Assembly (NCBI RefSeq): GCF_003946865.1
Contig: NZ_QXTH01000010.1
Span: 1 to 64,000 of the forward strand
Length of the DNA: 64,000 bases
From: Antribacter gilvus
GTDB taxonomy: Bacteria; Actinomycetota; Actinomycetes; Actinomycetales; Cellulomonadaceae
Direction: 5' to 3'
Both the position numbers and the translations under genes were made by a program. The notes under the pieces were generated by a model. That model was given only the letters and a program-made list of their open reading frames with translations. It was not told the DNA's origin and did not search any database. Below, one piece after another: positions 1-8,115 of the stretch; positions within the stretch are counted from its first letter, which is position 1, and each line of letters begins with the position of its first letter.

Positions 1-2
1 CC

Positions 3-95
3 ACCCGATACACCAAACGAGCCGCCTACTACCGGTCCGAACTCACGATCGCAGCCATCATCCTCTGGCTCCGCGATTCACAGGACACGCCCTAG
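3..95 (+). pseudogene. IS5-type transposase, C-terminal end (partial, runs off the window)
   Basis: Reading frame 3 from the window edge gives about 30 codons ending in TAG at 93-95. They contain RYTKRAAYYRSELTIAAI followed by a Trp-Leu-Arg tail. This resembles the C-terminus of DDE transposases of the IS5 superfamily (IS427-like), where a Tyr/Lys/Arg-rich helix is followed by an Ile/Leu-rich segment. The sequence GGCGTGTCCTGTGAATCG, read on the minus strand from about 91 to 74, would be the terminal inverted repeat, and CTAG at 92-95 would be the target site. The rest of the element lies outside the window, so the family call is tentative. It interrupts the PAS/GAF gene that follows on the other strand. 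Confidence 0.6.
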
Positions 96-1394
96 GGCGA
101 GCTCCTCGGCCGTCAACGCGTCCCTGCCCGACCCTCGGAACAGGCTCAGGGCGCCCACCGTTCGGCCACGCGCCCGCATCGGCAGTGCTGCGGCCGACAT
201 GGGGGCAAGCCGTGCGAGCAGGTCACGCGCCTCCCCTGGGTTTATCACGGACTGGATCAGGCGGGTGGTGGTAGGGCCGTGGATCTGAACAGCCGTGCGC
301 GAGGCCAGCGCCCGTCGCAGGAACGAGTCGTCCTTGAGGTGGGCGAGGCGGATCTCGGCGTACCGCTCGACGATCGGACGGGCACGCTCGTCGACGTGCC
401 ACCAGCCGATGTCGCGCAGCCTCCTCTCCTGCTGCTCGTCCGCCAGCCAGGGCGCGATGTCGCGCAGCCGCCGGACAGCCCCGCTCCCGTCGTCGCCCTC
501 GACGATGCTCACCACGCACCAGTCGGCAAGGGTCGGCACGACGATCCGGGCAAGACGAGCCACTGCCTCCTCCACGTCGAACGTCTCCGCGAGCTCCGTG
601 CTCACCCGCGCCTCCAGGTCGGCGCGCTGCGTAGCCCGCGCCGACCGGTCCTCGGCCTCGCGGTGCGCGGTGATATCGAGGAAGTACACCGACAGACCGT
701 CGGGGCTCGGCCACGCCCGCACCTCGTACCACCGGTCGAGAGGCGCCGGGTAGTAGGCCTCGAACCGCACCTGCTCCCCCGTGGTCATCGCCTGGCGGTA
801 GTGGCGCTCGAAGTCGGAGCCGACAGTGGCGGGGAACAGCTCCCACAGGTCGCCGCCGAGGAGCTTCTCGCGCGAGCTGGACAGGATGCGTTCCGCCTCC
901 GCGTTCACGTAGGTGAACCGCCACTCTCGGTTCAGGGAGAGGAAGGCCGAGGGCATGCACTCCAGGACCCGCTGGACGCGCACCTCGCTGTCCCGGGCGG
1001 CGGTGGCGTCGAAGGCGACCCCGACAAGTCGTACCGCCCGGCCGTCCTCGCCCGGGACGGCGCGACCGCGGCCCATGATCCAGCGTGTGGTCCCGTCGGG
1101 GAGGCAGGCCCGAGCCTCCGCCTCGTACTCACCGCAGGTGTCCCGCGCGCGCTTCATCGCCTCGCTGACGCGTGCCACATCGTCCGGGTGCAACCGGCGG
1201 AGGAGGCTGTCGATGGTGTGGTCGAACAAGCCGTCGTCGTACCCGAACAGCTCCAGCGCCCGACGGTCCCAGTGCAGCTCTCCCGTGACCAGATCCCACT
1301 CGAACGTGCCGATCTGGGCAGCCTGGACGGCGGCGGACAGCCCTGCCACCCCGGCCTGCGGGGTCGCCGGAAGACCCTCGCCTTCCTGGCCCAA
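92..1394 (-). pseudogene. PAS-PAS-GAF sensor protein, 3' end lost at an IS insertion
   Basis: About 434 codons remain. A first PAS fold (around residues 20-130) contains QIGTFEWDLVTGELHW. A second PAS (around 140-250) contains FTYVNAEAERIL, and a GAF-like domain follows. The frame then stops in what should be the GAF C-terminal helix, exactly where the IS5-like sequence begins. Proteins of this layout usually continue into a SpoIIE/PP2C-type serine phosphatase, so the output domain is probably missing. The proposed start is TTG at 1394, because AAGGAG sits five bases upstream (1406-1401); ATG at 1451 is an alternative. A much longer upstream extension of the frame is low-complexity and antisense to the neighbouring gene, so it was not accepted. 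The protein would be a cytosolic sensor; its ligand is unknown. Confidence 0.7.
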
Positions 1395-1543
1395 AGGGCG
1401 CTCCTTCGTGTCGGGTTTTCGACCATATCGCGGGCGGACCAGGGCCCGCATGACGGAGAAAGGGCCCGCGTTGGTTTCCACCCGCCCAAGCCCCTGCGGG
1501 TCTTCCTCCGGCGGCGTTCGCCCGACCCGGCCGGGATGGTCGC

Positions 1544-1549
1544 TAGAGT
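1544..1549 (+). promoter_or_regulatory. Leaderless-type -10 element (TAGAGT)
   Basis: TAGAGT lies eight bases before the ATG at 1558 with no Shine-Dalgarno sequence between them. This is the spacing of a leaderless actinobacterial promoter. It is one of about ten similar cases in the window. Confidence 0.4.
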
Positions 1550-1557
1550 CCGCCGCC

Positions 1558-2171
1558 ATGGGACTCACGGCGACCACGATCTGGATAGGCGGCGAGGGCG
1601 GCCTCCCGACGCGGGGAGGGAGCCTGGCGCAGGGAGGGAGCCTGGCGCGCCGCGACATTCCAGTCCCGGGCGGCTGGTCGGTGTGGCGCCTCGATGCGCC
1701 GTCCTGGATTCCCGACGGCCCGGGCCCTGGCCTGCCCTGGCGGAGCAGGCAGGTGCGGCCTTGCTGGCCGCTACCGTCTTCGACTCCGACAGCGCCCACC
1801 TCGTCTTCTGTGACCGTACCGCCGGCACGTGGGAAGCATGCCTCGCAGCGGAGCAGCTCGTGTGGCACTTCCTCGGGGGCGTCGTCCCGTACGAGGTCCT
1901 CGCCGAGTTCCAGCCCATGTCTGCCGGCGAGTACGAGGACTACGCCCGTGAACGGGACGACGAGATGAACCGGGCGATCAACGGCCTCACGTCCCGTCTC
2001 GTCACCGGGGACGCCGTCGGAGCGCGGGCGCATCAGTGGGCGGTCGACGCGGGCCTACGCCCCGACTCCGCCGATGCACTCTCGGGCGCGGTGAACGAAC
2101 CCTCAGAACCCTTCGCCGAGGACGCCGTCGACGGCCTGGTCCACGCGCTGGGCCTCCGCTCTCCGCGGTGA
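1558..2171 (+). pseudogene. Unrecognised conserved-looking protein, split by a frameshift
   Basis: From ATG 1558 the frame reads MGLTATTIWIGGEG and continues to WSVWRLDAPSWIPDG near 1720. Coding then moves to another frame, which reads LAEQAGAALLAATVFDSD and continues to TGA at 2169-2171. Both parts have the composition of real protein, while the continuation of each in its own frame is low-complexity. One base appears gained or lost in the GC-rich run around 1720-1735. The N-terminal part contains an 18-bp tandem duplication (about 1613-1647) encoding a repeated GGSLA unit. I do not recognise the family. The joined product would be about 204 residues, soluble, with an acidic C-terminal half. 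Either a true mutation or a sequencing error would explain it. Confidence 0.45.
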
Positions 2172-2214
2172 TTCGCCGTGCCCCACACGTCGAGCGGCGC
2201 CCCTGGACGTCGAG

Positions 2215-2607
2215 CTACGCACCGACCCGCAGCACCACCGACCGCAGCCCGAAGCGCTGCGGCCCCTCTGCGAGCATCCCGGCCTCGATCAGCGCGTCGA
2301 GACCGACCCGCACCTTGTCGCGGTCGAAAGAGCTGGTGGTCGTCCCGGTCTTCTCGTACGACAGGACCTTCATGAGGCCGTCGTGGTCTCGCGGGTCGGT
2401 ACCCGAGGCGAGCACGCGGGTCATCGCCTCGCGGAGGTCGTCGACAGAGGCGTCGTCCAGCAGGTACGGAGCCTGCGGGTCGTCGTCGGGCACCAGCCAC
2501 GCGATGCGGATGAGCATCGGCATCGCGGCCGCCGCCCACCCCTCCTCGGGGATGACGTACTGGTCGCCGCCCACATCGAACGTGTAGGCGTTGCCGGGAC
2601 TCGGCAT
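2215..2607 (-). CDS. Small hypothetical protein
   Basis: The 130-residue frame starts at ATG 2607 (MPSPGNAYTFDVGGDQYVIP) with GGAG seven bases upstream. A longer extension to 2703 would overlap the start region of the divergent SDR gene and is unlikely. No membrane segment or signal peptide is seen. The sequence is mixed alpha/beta in character, with a conserved-looking GGDQYVIPEEGW segment near the N-terminus. I do not recognise the function. Only about 58 bases separate its start from that of the divergent SDR gene, so the two probably share a promoter region. Confidence 0.6.
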   Translation of the reverse strand: MPSPGNAYTFDVGGDQYVIPEEGWAAAAMPMLIRIAWLVPDDDPQAPYLLDDASVDDLREAMTRVLASGTDPRDHDGLMKVLSYEKTGTTTSSFDRDKVRVGLDALIEAGMLAEGPQRFGLRSVVLRVGA

Positions 2608-2665
2608 GTCTTGCTCCACGGAGGAAGCATGCCACGGGTTCACCCGGCCACGGCATGATGTGCCC

Positions 2666-3511
2666 ATGACCAGCACGAACGCCCAGAAGACCGTCATCAT
2701 CACCGGAGCGAGCGACGGGATCGGCGCCGCGGCGGCCAGGCGGCTCGCGGGAGACGGGCACCGCGTCGTCGTCGTCGGGCGCTCGCGCGAGAAGACCGAG
2801 CGCGTGGCCGCCGAGACCGGCGCAGACCACTACGTGGCCGACTTCAGCCGGCTGGAGGAGGTCCGCGGGCTCGCCAAGGACCTCCTCGCCTCCTACGACC
2901 GCATCGACGTGCTGGCGAACAACGCGGGCGGGATGTTCGGCGACCGCACCCGCACGGCCGACGGCTTCGAGACCACCCTGCAGGTCAACCACCTCGCGCC
3001 GTTCCTCCTGACCACCCTGCTGATGGACCGGCTCGTGGAGAGCCACGCCTCGGTGATCCAGACGTCCAGCGTCGGCGCGCGTCTGATCGGCGGGCGGATC
3101 GAGCTGGACGACCTGAACCATGACCGGGACTTCAGGCCCGAGATCGCGTACGGCACGTCCAAGCTGGCCAACATCCTGTTCACCACGGAGCTGCACCGCC
3201 GCTACCACGCAGCAGGTCTGTCCGCGGCGGCCTTCCACCCGGGCGTCGTCGCGTCCGCCTTCGCGGCCGACAGCCAGAGCTTCATGAAGCGCGTCTACAC
3301 CAGCCGGATCGGCCGGGCGTTCATGGTCACGCCAGAGAAGGGGGCGAGCCAGCTCGTGTGGCTGGCGGCGACCGAGCCCGGCACGGAGTGGCAGTCGGGC
3401 ACCTACTATGAGAGCAAGCGCCCGGCCCGACGCCTCCACCCCCAGGCGCACGACGCCGAGCTCGCGCGGCAGCTCTGGGACCGCTCGGCCGAGCTCACGT
3501 CGGGCGACTGA
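2666..3511 (+). CDS. Short-chain dehydrogenase/reductase (SDR)
   Basis: This 281-residue classical-type SDR shows the Rossmann motif TGASDGIG near residues 12-19, the NNAG motif near 88, a Ser of the catalytic triad in IQTSSVG, and the catalytic YGTSK (Tyr and Lys). It should carry out an NAD(P)-dependent carbonyl/alcohol interconversion in the cytosol. The sequence is closest in style to the retinol-dehydrogenase/WW-oxidoreductase-like group, whose physiological substrate is usually unknown in bacteria. ATG 2666 was chosen because the nucleotide-binding strand begins seven residues later. The upstream in-frame extension back to 2591 lies in the intergenic region. Confidence 0.85.
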   Translation: MTSTNAQKTVIITGASDGIGAAAARRLAGDGHRVVVVGRSREKTERVAAETGADHYVADFSRLEEVRGLAKDLLASYDRIDVLANNAGGMFGDRTRTADGFETTLQVNHLAPFLLTTLLMDRLVESHASVIQTSSVGARLIGGRIELDDLNHDRDFRPEIAYGTSKLANILFTTELHRRYHAAGLSAAAFHPGVVASAFAADSQSFMKRVYTSRIGRAFMVTPEKGASQLVWLAATEPGTEWQSGTYYESKRPARRLHPQAHDAELARQLWDRSAELTSGD

Positions 3512-3664
3512 GCGCAGCCCCGGACCGCCGTCGCACCGGGGGCAGGCGGTGGTGCGGCTGAGCCCGCCTGATCACGCTCGCTGTGACACCTTCCTCGCCA
3601 GCGATGTCACTCCTGGTGACGATGTCTACGCAGAGTGACAACGTGAGCACGCCCACCGCGCGTG

Positions 3665-4762
3665 TTACCGGTACTGCGCGGCGATCGGGCAGTCCATGGG
3701 GTCGGCGTAGCCGAGCCCCACGCGGTTCAGGTAGGCGGTGATGATCCCGTAGGACTCGAACAGCCCGGTCTCGGTGTAGGGGATGTCGCGCTCGGCGCAG
3801 AACGCCTGCACGATCGGTCGTACCTGCTTCAGGTTGACGCTGGCCATCCGCGGGAAGACGTGGTGCTCGATCTGGTAGTTCAGGCCGCCCATGGCGATGT
3901 CCGTGAACCAGCCGCCGCGGATGTTGCGGGAGGTGAGCACCTGGCGGCGCAGGAAGTCGATCGTGAGGTCCTTGGGCAGCAGCGGCATGCCCTTGTGGTT
4001 CGGTGCGAAGGTCGCGCCCATGTACAGGCCGAACGTCGCGAGCTGTACGACCATGAACGCCGCGCCGAGGGCGGGGCCGAGCGTGAGGAAAACAAGGGTC
4101 GGGAACCCGATGAGGCGGAGGCCCAGCAGCCAGCTCTCGGCGGCGCGGTGCTTGATCGCCGGGGTGGTGGCGAGGGTCTGGACGGCGTTGGCGTGCAGCA
4201 CCGGGCCGAACAGCATCAGCATCGGGAAGAACAGGTAGCCCTGGTGGCGGGTGACCCAGCCCATGAACCCGGTGCGTCCTACCTCTTCGCCGGGCACGAA
4301 CACGAGGGCGCCGGTGGCGATGTCGCCGTCCTTGCCGATGACGTTCGGGTTGCCGTGGTGCTTGTTGTGCTTGCGGGCCCACCAGCCGTGGCTGAGGCCG
4401 ACGACGAGGTTGGCGATGATCCGCGCGAACCACTCGTTGTGGCGCCCCGAGCGGAAGACCTGCAGGTGCCCGGCGTCATGGCCGAGGAACGCGCCCTGGG
4501 TGAACACGATGCCGAACAGGACTGCCACGAGGAGCTGCCACCACGTGTCGCCCAGCGTCAGCAGCAGCGTGAACGCGAGCGCCAGGCCTGCCGCGAGGAT
4601 GGCGGTGCGGGCTGCGTACCAGCCGACGCGACGCCCCATCAGGCCGGCGGCGGTGGCGCGCTCGGCGAGATCGAAGTAGTCGTTGGTCTGCTGGTTGCGC
4701 GCGGTGCGTGCTGGGCGGGGCTGGCGGGCCGAGCGAGGCGGCGCTTCGGTCGTGGTCGTCAT
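3665..4762 (-). CDS. Membrane fatty-acid (acyl-lipid/acyl-CoA) desaturase
   Basis: The product has 365 residues. It shows the three histidine boxes of the di-iron membrane desaturases: HDAGH (near 96), HNKHH (near 132) and the QIEHH form of the third box (near 304). Hydrophobic segments cluster at about 50-95 and 160-240. The QIEHH box is typical of the linoleoyl-CoA/DesA3-like and front-end-related group. It should insert double bonds into membrane acyl chains and needs O2 and a ferredoxin- or cytochrome-linked electron donor. ATG 4762 is preferred; a TTG three codons upstream is possible. The gene lies 87 bp downstream of, and on the same strand as, a DesK-like histidine kinase, which suggests control of membrane fluidity. 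Confidence 0.88.
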   Translation of the reverse strand: MTTTTEAPPRSARQPRPARTARNQQTNDYFDLAERATAAGLMGRRVGWYAARTAILAAGLALAFTLLLTLGDTWWQLLVAVLFGIVFTQGAFLGHDAGHLQVFRSGRHNEWFARIIANLVVGLSHGWWARKHNKHHGNPNVIGKDGDIATGALVFVPGEEVGRTGFMGWVTRHQGYLFFPMLMLFGPVLHANAVQTLATTPAIKHRAAESWLLGLRLIGFPTLVFLTLGPALGAAFMVVQLATFGLYMGATFAPNHKGMPLLPKDLTIDFLRRQVLTSRNIRGGWFTDIAMGGLNYQIEHHVFPRMASVNLKQVRPIVQAFCAERDIPYTETGLFESYGIITAYLNRVGLGYADPMDCPIAAQYR

Positions 4763-4849
4763 AGGTGTCAACCTAGGAACCGGGTTGCTGGTTGCGCGTC
4801 ACCCATGGGAGCCAACATCATCCCCTACGTGAGTAGTGGGTGGTCTCGC

Positions 4850-6139
4850 CTATGCGAGCCGTGGGTGCTCGTCCTCGCCGACGGGGAGGGTCGCGGAGAT
4901 CTCGAAGCCGCCGTCCGGGGTGGGGTGGGAGGTGACCGTGCCGCCGAGGGCGGCTGCGCGTTCGCGGATGCCCGCCAGGCCCAGCTGGGCGCCTGGGGTG
5001 GTTTCCTCGCTGCGTGCGGGGGCCGTGTTGGTGATGCGGACGCGCAGGTCGTGCCCGCCCTCGGTGACGGTGACCGCGATCGCCGAGCCGGGAGCGTGCC
5101 GCAGGGCGTTGCTGAGGGCCTCCTGGACGACGCGGAAGCCGGTGAGCCCTACTGCGTCGGGAACCACTGCTTCCGTGCCCACGTAGGTGATCTCGGCGCC
5201 GGAGGCACGGGTCGCTCTGACGAGCTCGGCGATGTCGGACAGGCCTGGCATCGGTGCGGTGGGTGCGGTGTCCTGGCCGCGCAGGAGGCCGAGCAGTCCG
5301 CGCATCTCGCCCAGGGCGCGCCGGGAGGAGGCGGCGATCTCCTCGAACTCCTGCTGGATCGCGTCGTCGAGGCCGGGCTGCCGGTAGCGCGCGGTCGAGG
5401 CCTGGACGGTGATGACCGACATGCTGTGCGCGACGACGTCGTGCAGCTCCCTGGCGATCCGGTTGCGTTCCTCGAGCTCCCGGCGTCTGCCCGCCTCGGC
5501 GGCGCTGAGCCGTTCGGCCTGTTCCATGCGGACGACGCTGAGGATCCACAGACGCACGAGCACGCCGACCAGAGCGATCCCGCCGCTGAGGGAGACCAGC
5601 ACTACACCGTTGGCGCCGGCGGACGCGTCGGCGTCGCCGACGATCAGCGCGGGGGCGAGGACCGTCAGCATGGCTCCCGCGAGCCAGAGGGATGCCGCCC
5701 AGTACCAGGAGTGGCGCAGGGCGAGCACGAACACCGTCAGGCAGTGCGTGAGCAGCACGGTGACCGGCCACGGCCAGGGCCACTCGGGGGCCGCGCCGGC
5801 GGTCACGATCATCAGGCCGAGCGCGGCCGGGACGGATGCGCCGAGCCCGGCCCATGCCCAGCGCACCGCCATGATCGCGGCGGCGCAGTGCACGATGGTC
5901 AGGGCCATGGCGGCTACCGGGTGGGTGTTGTACCCGGACGCGGTCACCGGCCAGCCGACGGCGACGAGCGCCACCGCGGCGATGGAGACCACTGTCCACA
6001 TCCAGACGACCTCGCGCCGAGCGATCGAGAACGTGCTGAGGTCCAGCCGGGTCAGCGAACGCAGCCGCCAGTACCGGGCGCCACGGCTGGCCGGGGCGAC
6101 GGCGCCCGGCGCCTGTGGAGGAGCATGTGGGTGGTCCAT
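4850..6139 (-). CDS. Sensor histidine kinase, HisKA_3 (DesK/NarX-like) type
   Basis: The product has 429 residues. An N-terminal sensor part has five or six hydrophobic segments (about residues 45-200) and no large extracellular loop. A coiled linker leads to the HisKA_3 phospho-acceptor motif RELHDVVAHSMS near residue 240. The HATPase_c domain follows, with N-box EALSNALRH and a G-box GLAGIRERAAALGG. Members autophosphorylate on the His of the ELHD motif and pass the phosphate to NarL-type regulators. Such a regulator is encoded divergently 102 bp away. The membrane-embedded sensor and the adjacent downstream desaturase match the arrangement of the Bacillus DesK-DesR-Des thermosensor, though orthology is not shown. 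Confidence 0.88.
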   Translation of the reverse strand: MDHPHAPPQAPGAVAPASRGARYWRLRSLTRLDLSTFSIARREVVWMWTVVSIAAVALVAVGWPVTASGYNTHPVAAMALTIVHCAAAIMAVRWAWAGLGASVPAALGLMIVTAGAAPEWPWPWPVTVLLTHCLTVFVLALRHSWYWAASLWLAGAMLTVLAPALIVGDADASAGANGVVLVSLSGGIALVGVLVRLWILSVVRMEQAERLSAAEAGRRRELEERNRIARELHDVVAHSMSVITVQASTARYRQPGLDDAIQQEFEEIAASSRRALGEMRGLLGLLRGQDTAPTAPMPGLSDIAELVRATRASGAEITYVGTEAVVPDAVGLTGFRVVQEALSNALRHAPGSAIAVTVTEGGHDLRVRITNTAPARSEETTPGAQLGLAGIRERAAALGGTVTSHPTPDGGFEISATLPVGEDEHPRLA

Positions 6140-6241
6140 TCTCTGCAGGTTATGCGGCGCACGTGTGCGGCGCGTCACCCGCGAGAGGGATCCGGCGTCA
6201 TACTTTCGGGTTTCCTTTCGGGCGTCGGTTACGTTGGTCCC

Positions 6242-6931
6242 ATGCCTCCAGCTCCCGACGTTGCCGATAGTGCGATCCGGGTGCTGATCGTCGACGACCA
6301 GTCGATGATCAGGGCTGGGTTCGCCGCCCTGCTCGACGCCCACGAAGGGATCACGGTCGTCGGCACCGCCGAGGACGGCGCGGGGATCACCGACGTCGTG
6401 CGCCGCACCCAGCCCGACGTCGTGCTGATGGACATCCGCATGCCGAAGGTCAACGGGCTGGACGCGACCCGCACGATCATGGCCATGCCCGGCACACCGC
6501 CGAAGGTGATCATGCTGACCACCTTCGACGCCGACGACTACGTGTTCTCGGCCCTGCGCGCGGGAGCGAGCGGGTTCCTGCTGAAGGACTCCCCGCCCGA
6601 GGAGCTCACCCAGGCGGTCCGCGTGGTCGCCGCGGGCGAGGCGCTCCTGTCCCCGAAGATCACGCGGGCACTCATCGCCGACTATGCGGCCCGCCCGGAG
6701 CGGCCGGCCTCCGCGGACGCCAGGCTGTCCTCGCTGACCGACCGCGAGCTCGACGTCATGAAGCTGGTCGCCGCCGGCCAGTCGAATGCCGAGATCGCCA
6801 CCGAGCTGTACCTGGCCGAGCAGACGGTCAAGACGCACGTCTCGCGCATCCTGAACAAGCTCGAGCTGCGCGACCGGACGCAGATGGTGGTCTGCGCCTA
6901 CGAGTCGGGTCTGGTGCGCGCAGGCCACTGA
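6242..6931 (+). CDS. Response regulator, NarL/LuxR family
   Basis: The 229-residue protein has a receiver domain containing IVDDQ and the phospho-acceptor Asp in VVLMDIRMP near residue 64. The conserved Thr/Lys switch residues lie in MLTTFD and LLKDS. The C-terminal LuxR-type HTH (about 160-225) includes LTDRELDVMKLVAAGQSNAEIA. It is the expected partner of the divergently transcribed kinase at 4850-6139. TACGTT at 6230-6235 lies six bases before the ATG and no Shine-Dalgarno is visible, so the transcript is probably leaderless. Likely targets are its own divergent promoter and the downstream desaturase; this is inferred from position only. Confidence 0.9.
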   Translation: MPPAPDVADSAIRVLIVDDQSMIRAGFAALLDAHEGITVVGTAEDGAGITDVVRRTQPDVVLMDIRMPKVNGLDATRTIMAMPGTPPKVIMLTTFDADDYVFSALRAGASGFLLKDSPPEELTQAVRVVAAGEALLSPKITRALIADYAARPERPASADARLSSLTDRELDVMKLVAAGQSNAEIATELYLAEQTVKTHVSRILNKLELRDRTQMVVCAYESGLVRAGH

Positions 6932-7003
6932 CCTGTCAGCGCCCACCCGTATACACCGGCCGCGGCATCGACCCACCGTCGGCGGCCGCGCCATACTGGC
7001 GCC

Positions 7004-7876
7004 ATGTCCGTCGCGACGAACCCCATCAAGCAGGCCCGCGCGCGGGTGGGCGAGGCGATCTTCCTGCGCGTGGCGGGGCCGGACGGCTACGAAGCCCGCG
7101 ACCGGATCCACCTCACCCCGGGTCCGCGCTGGTTCCCGCCCGAGAGCGCGGTGCGCGTGGTGCACGCCGACGCTGCCACGTTCGCGGGCGGGCTGCGGGC
7201 CCTGCTCCTGCAGTCGCTGCACCCGCTCGCGATGGCGGGGGTGGCCGGGCACTCGGGCTACCGCAGCGACCCGTGGGGTCGTCTGGCACGGACCGCCACC
7301 TTCCTCGCGGAGACGATCCACGGGACGGCCGACGACGCCCAGGCCGCCGTCGACCGGGTCCGCGCCGTCCACGAACGCATCCGCGGCAGGACGGCGGACG
7401 GCACCCCGTACCGCGCGAGCGACCCGCACCTCCTGACCTGGGTGCACGCCGCTGAGGCGGACTCGTTCCTCACCGCGCACCAGCATTTCGGGGCCCGACG
7501 CCTGAGCCCCGCCCAGGCCGACGAGTACGTGGCGCAGATCGGCCGGGTCGCGTCGGCGCTCGGCGCGCAGGACGTACCGCGCACCGTCGACGAGCTGGCC
7601 GCCTGCCTCGACGCGTACCGCCCCGAGCTGCGGCCCTCCCCCGAGGCGCTCGACACCACCCAGTTCCTCCTCCGCGAGCCACCCCTCCCGGGCCCCGTCC
7701 GCGCGCCGTACGCGCTCCTGGCCGCGGGCGCGGTCGCCACCCTGCCCACCTGGGCTCGCACCGAGCTCGGCCTGCAGCGGTGGCCCGACGGCGCCGCGGC
7801 TCGCCTGGCCGGCCGGGTCGCCGTCAGCGGGATCCGCTGGAGCCTGGGCGCGACACCCCCGCCGGGCAGGCGCTGA
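7004..7876 (+). CDS. Oxygenase MpaB/DUF2236 family protein
   Basis: The 290-residue protein has the features of the MpaB/rubber-oxygenase (DUF2236) family: SLHPLAMAGVAGHSGYRSDPWGRL near residues 75-100, the downstream TPYRASDPHLLTWVHAAEADSF block (about 130-150), and a helical C-terminus. Members that have been studied bind haem through histidine and act on hydrophobic substrates, but most bacterial copies have no assigned substrate. No signal peptide is seen. It is monocistronic, 72 bp after the response regulator. GC content and codon use match its neighbours. Confidence 0.8.
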   Translation: MSVATNPIKQARARVGEAIFLRVAGPDGYEARDRIHLTPGPRWFPPESAVRVVHADAATFAGGLRALLLQSLHPLAMAGVAGHSGYRSDPWGRLARTATFLAETIHGTADDAQAAVDRVRAVHERIRGRTADGTPYRASDPHLLTWVHAAEADSFLTAHQHFGARRLSPAQADEYVAQIGRVASALGAQDVPRTVDELAACLDAYRPELRPSPEALDTTQFLLREPPLPGPVRAPYALLAAGAVATLPTWARTELGLQRWPDGAAARLAGRVAVSGIRWSLGATPPPGRR

Positions 7877-8115
7877 GCCGAGCCGCCGGCGCGTCCCGGA
7901 ACGGACAGCTCGCCGCTTGGCACACTGCTTCTGGGCCTCAGTCGCTTGCGTTCGTGCCGCGGCCGAGCGACGACACGTCCTCACGCTTCCGGCTGATTCC
8001 TGACCGACCTGGGTGAAGTCACCTTCTCGTCAGGCGCGCCCCGGTGTGTCGCGCCTCGGGTCGGTGCACCATGCCAGGACAAAGGCGTGGCGCGAGACGA
8101 CACCTGGGAGTGCGC

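Noticed and set aside
3662-6241. Long plus-strand open frame leading into the response regulator
   Set aside because: It runs antisense to the desaturase and kinase genes and has the repetitive Gly/Arg/Asp composition of GC-rich shadow frames.
6140-7984. Long minus-strand frame upstream of the histidine kinase
   Set aside because: It is antisense to the response regulator and MpaB genes, with no family resemblance or RBS.
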